From Thalassotalea marina (GTDB lineage Bacteria; Pseudomonadota; Gammaproteobacteria; Enterobacterales; Alteromonadaceae), in the NCBI RefSeq assembly GCF_014656435.1, contig NZ_BNCK01000008.1, forward strand, positions 217,681 to 281,680: DNA of 64,000 nucleotides, given 5' to 3'. The position numbers and the translations under genes were made by a program. The notes under the pieces were generated by a model that saw nothing but the letters and a program-made list of their open reading frames with translations, was not told where the DNA came from and made no database searches. Of the stretch, positions 63,887 to 64,000 are shown piece by piece (the stretch's first letter is position 1; each line of letters starts with the position of its first letter).

Positions 63887-64000
63887 GGTTGCGTAGCAAC
63901 CAGAACACCACGGGCATGCCCGTGGATGAATGACTCCTTTGCCTGTATTCTATAGGGATGGAAGTTAACTTTTCGGCACATGCCGTATATAGAATTCAAT
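63887..64000 (+). mobile_element. Left end of an IS200/IS605-type insertion sequence
   Basis: Two hairpins stand directly before a transposase start: GGTTGC with GCAACC around GTA (63887-63901), and the perfect 18-base palindrome CCACGGGCATGCCCGTGG (63908-63925). Subterminal hairpins instead of terminal inverted repeats are characteristic of this family. The exact left boundary and the right end are outside the evidence here. Confidence 0.7.
63958..64000 (+). CDS. tnpA: IS200/IS605-family transposase TnpA, N-terminal fragment
   Basis: Only 14 codons are in the window. They read MEVNFSAHAVYRIQ, and the HAVYRIQ block matches the start of Y1 (IS200-like) transposases, which normally continue with a YH(I/V)VW-type segment and use a single catalytic Tyr and an HUH motif downstream. 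The ATG has agggat immediately upstream, an odd spacing; an earlier non-ATG start is possible. The two palindromes before it support the assignment. The catalytic residues are outside the window, so integrity cannot be judged. Confidence 0.65.
   Translation, partial: MEVNFSAHAVYRIQ

Noticed and set aside
1..64000. Prophage, CRISPR array, toxin-antitoxin or biosynthetic cluster
   Set aside because: No integrase, repeat-spacer array, toxin pair or synthase was found; the window is core chromosome apart from the IS edge.

Overview
The window looks like ordinary core chromosome from a marine gammaproteobacterium of the order Alteromonadales, most likely Colwelliaceae (Colwellia/Thalassotalea-like). 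This is inferred from the low GC content (near 40% by eye), a MotY-type flagellar protein next to rnt, a rhombosortase, DUF5916 outer-membrane proteins, FadE and a second large acyl-CoA dehydrogenase, and the DUF2066-hda and bcp-gcvR-bamC neighbourhoods. Genes are dense, many convergent pairs share one terminator or overlap at their stop codons, and there is no prophage, CRISPR array, plasmid gene or large biosynthetic cluster. The only mobile DNA recognised is the left edge of an IS200/IS605-type element in the last ~115 bases.

Layout. 1-2918: end of a sodium:solute symporter, a BadF/BadG-type sugar kinase and a secreted glycosylasparaginase, which together suggest uptake and breakdown of GlcNAc-asparagine. 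2971-7756: the prkA-yeaH-spoVR stress operon (minus strand). 8052-9932: sodB, grxD and a 2-Cys peroxiredoxin, with a palindromic operator candidate between the divergent sodB and grxD. 10098-20383: a small membrane protein, rnt, a motY-like gene, two tandem solute-binding proteins, a rhombosortase, a DTW-domain tRNA-modifying enzyme, ggt, cysK, and an RDD protein coupled to a secreted protein. 20504-25384: two tandem paralogous DUF5916 proteins. 25577-29497: DUF599, DUF2919, dnaQ, a TIGR03503-type protein and five near-identical tRNA-Asp genes under one strong promoter. 29680-37486: fatty-acid region with two acyl-CoA dehydrogenases (one is FadE), an aldehyde dehydrogenase, a TetR regulator and a PlsC-like acyltransferase; FadR-like sites precede both dehydrogenases. 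37630-42959: yafJ-like amidotransferase, DUF3108, purN, purM, DUF2066 and hda. 42956-49264: a putative zinc-metallopeptidase lipoprotein, DUF2069, an ArsC-like protein, BepA, an unknown protein, a TusA-like protein and a PerM-type permease. 49321-60643: bcp, gcvR, bamC, an NhaC-type antiporter, fklB, an NTF2-like protein, dapB, carA, carB and greA. 60871-63844: a four-gene envelope cluster (COG3014 lipoprotein, YcfL-like, LpoB, glycine-zipper protein). 63887-64000: IS200/IS605 left end and the first codons of its transposase.

The genes mostly do housekeeping work: nucleotide precursor synthesis (purM, purN, carAB), replication and its control (dnaQ, hda), envelope assembly and turnover (BamC, BepA, LpoB), oxidative and iron stress (sodB, grxD, two peroxiredoxins) and beta-oxidation. 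I found no convincing new multi-gene system. The items most worth a second look are the lipoprotein with an HELAH motif (42956-44938), the Cys-loop DUF5916 pair, the FadR-like sites, the five-copy tRNA-Asp array and its conserved linkers, and the palindromes before bamC and between sodB and grxD. All family names come from recognising sequence motifs; no database search was run.
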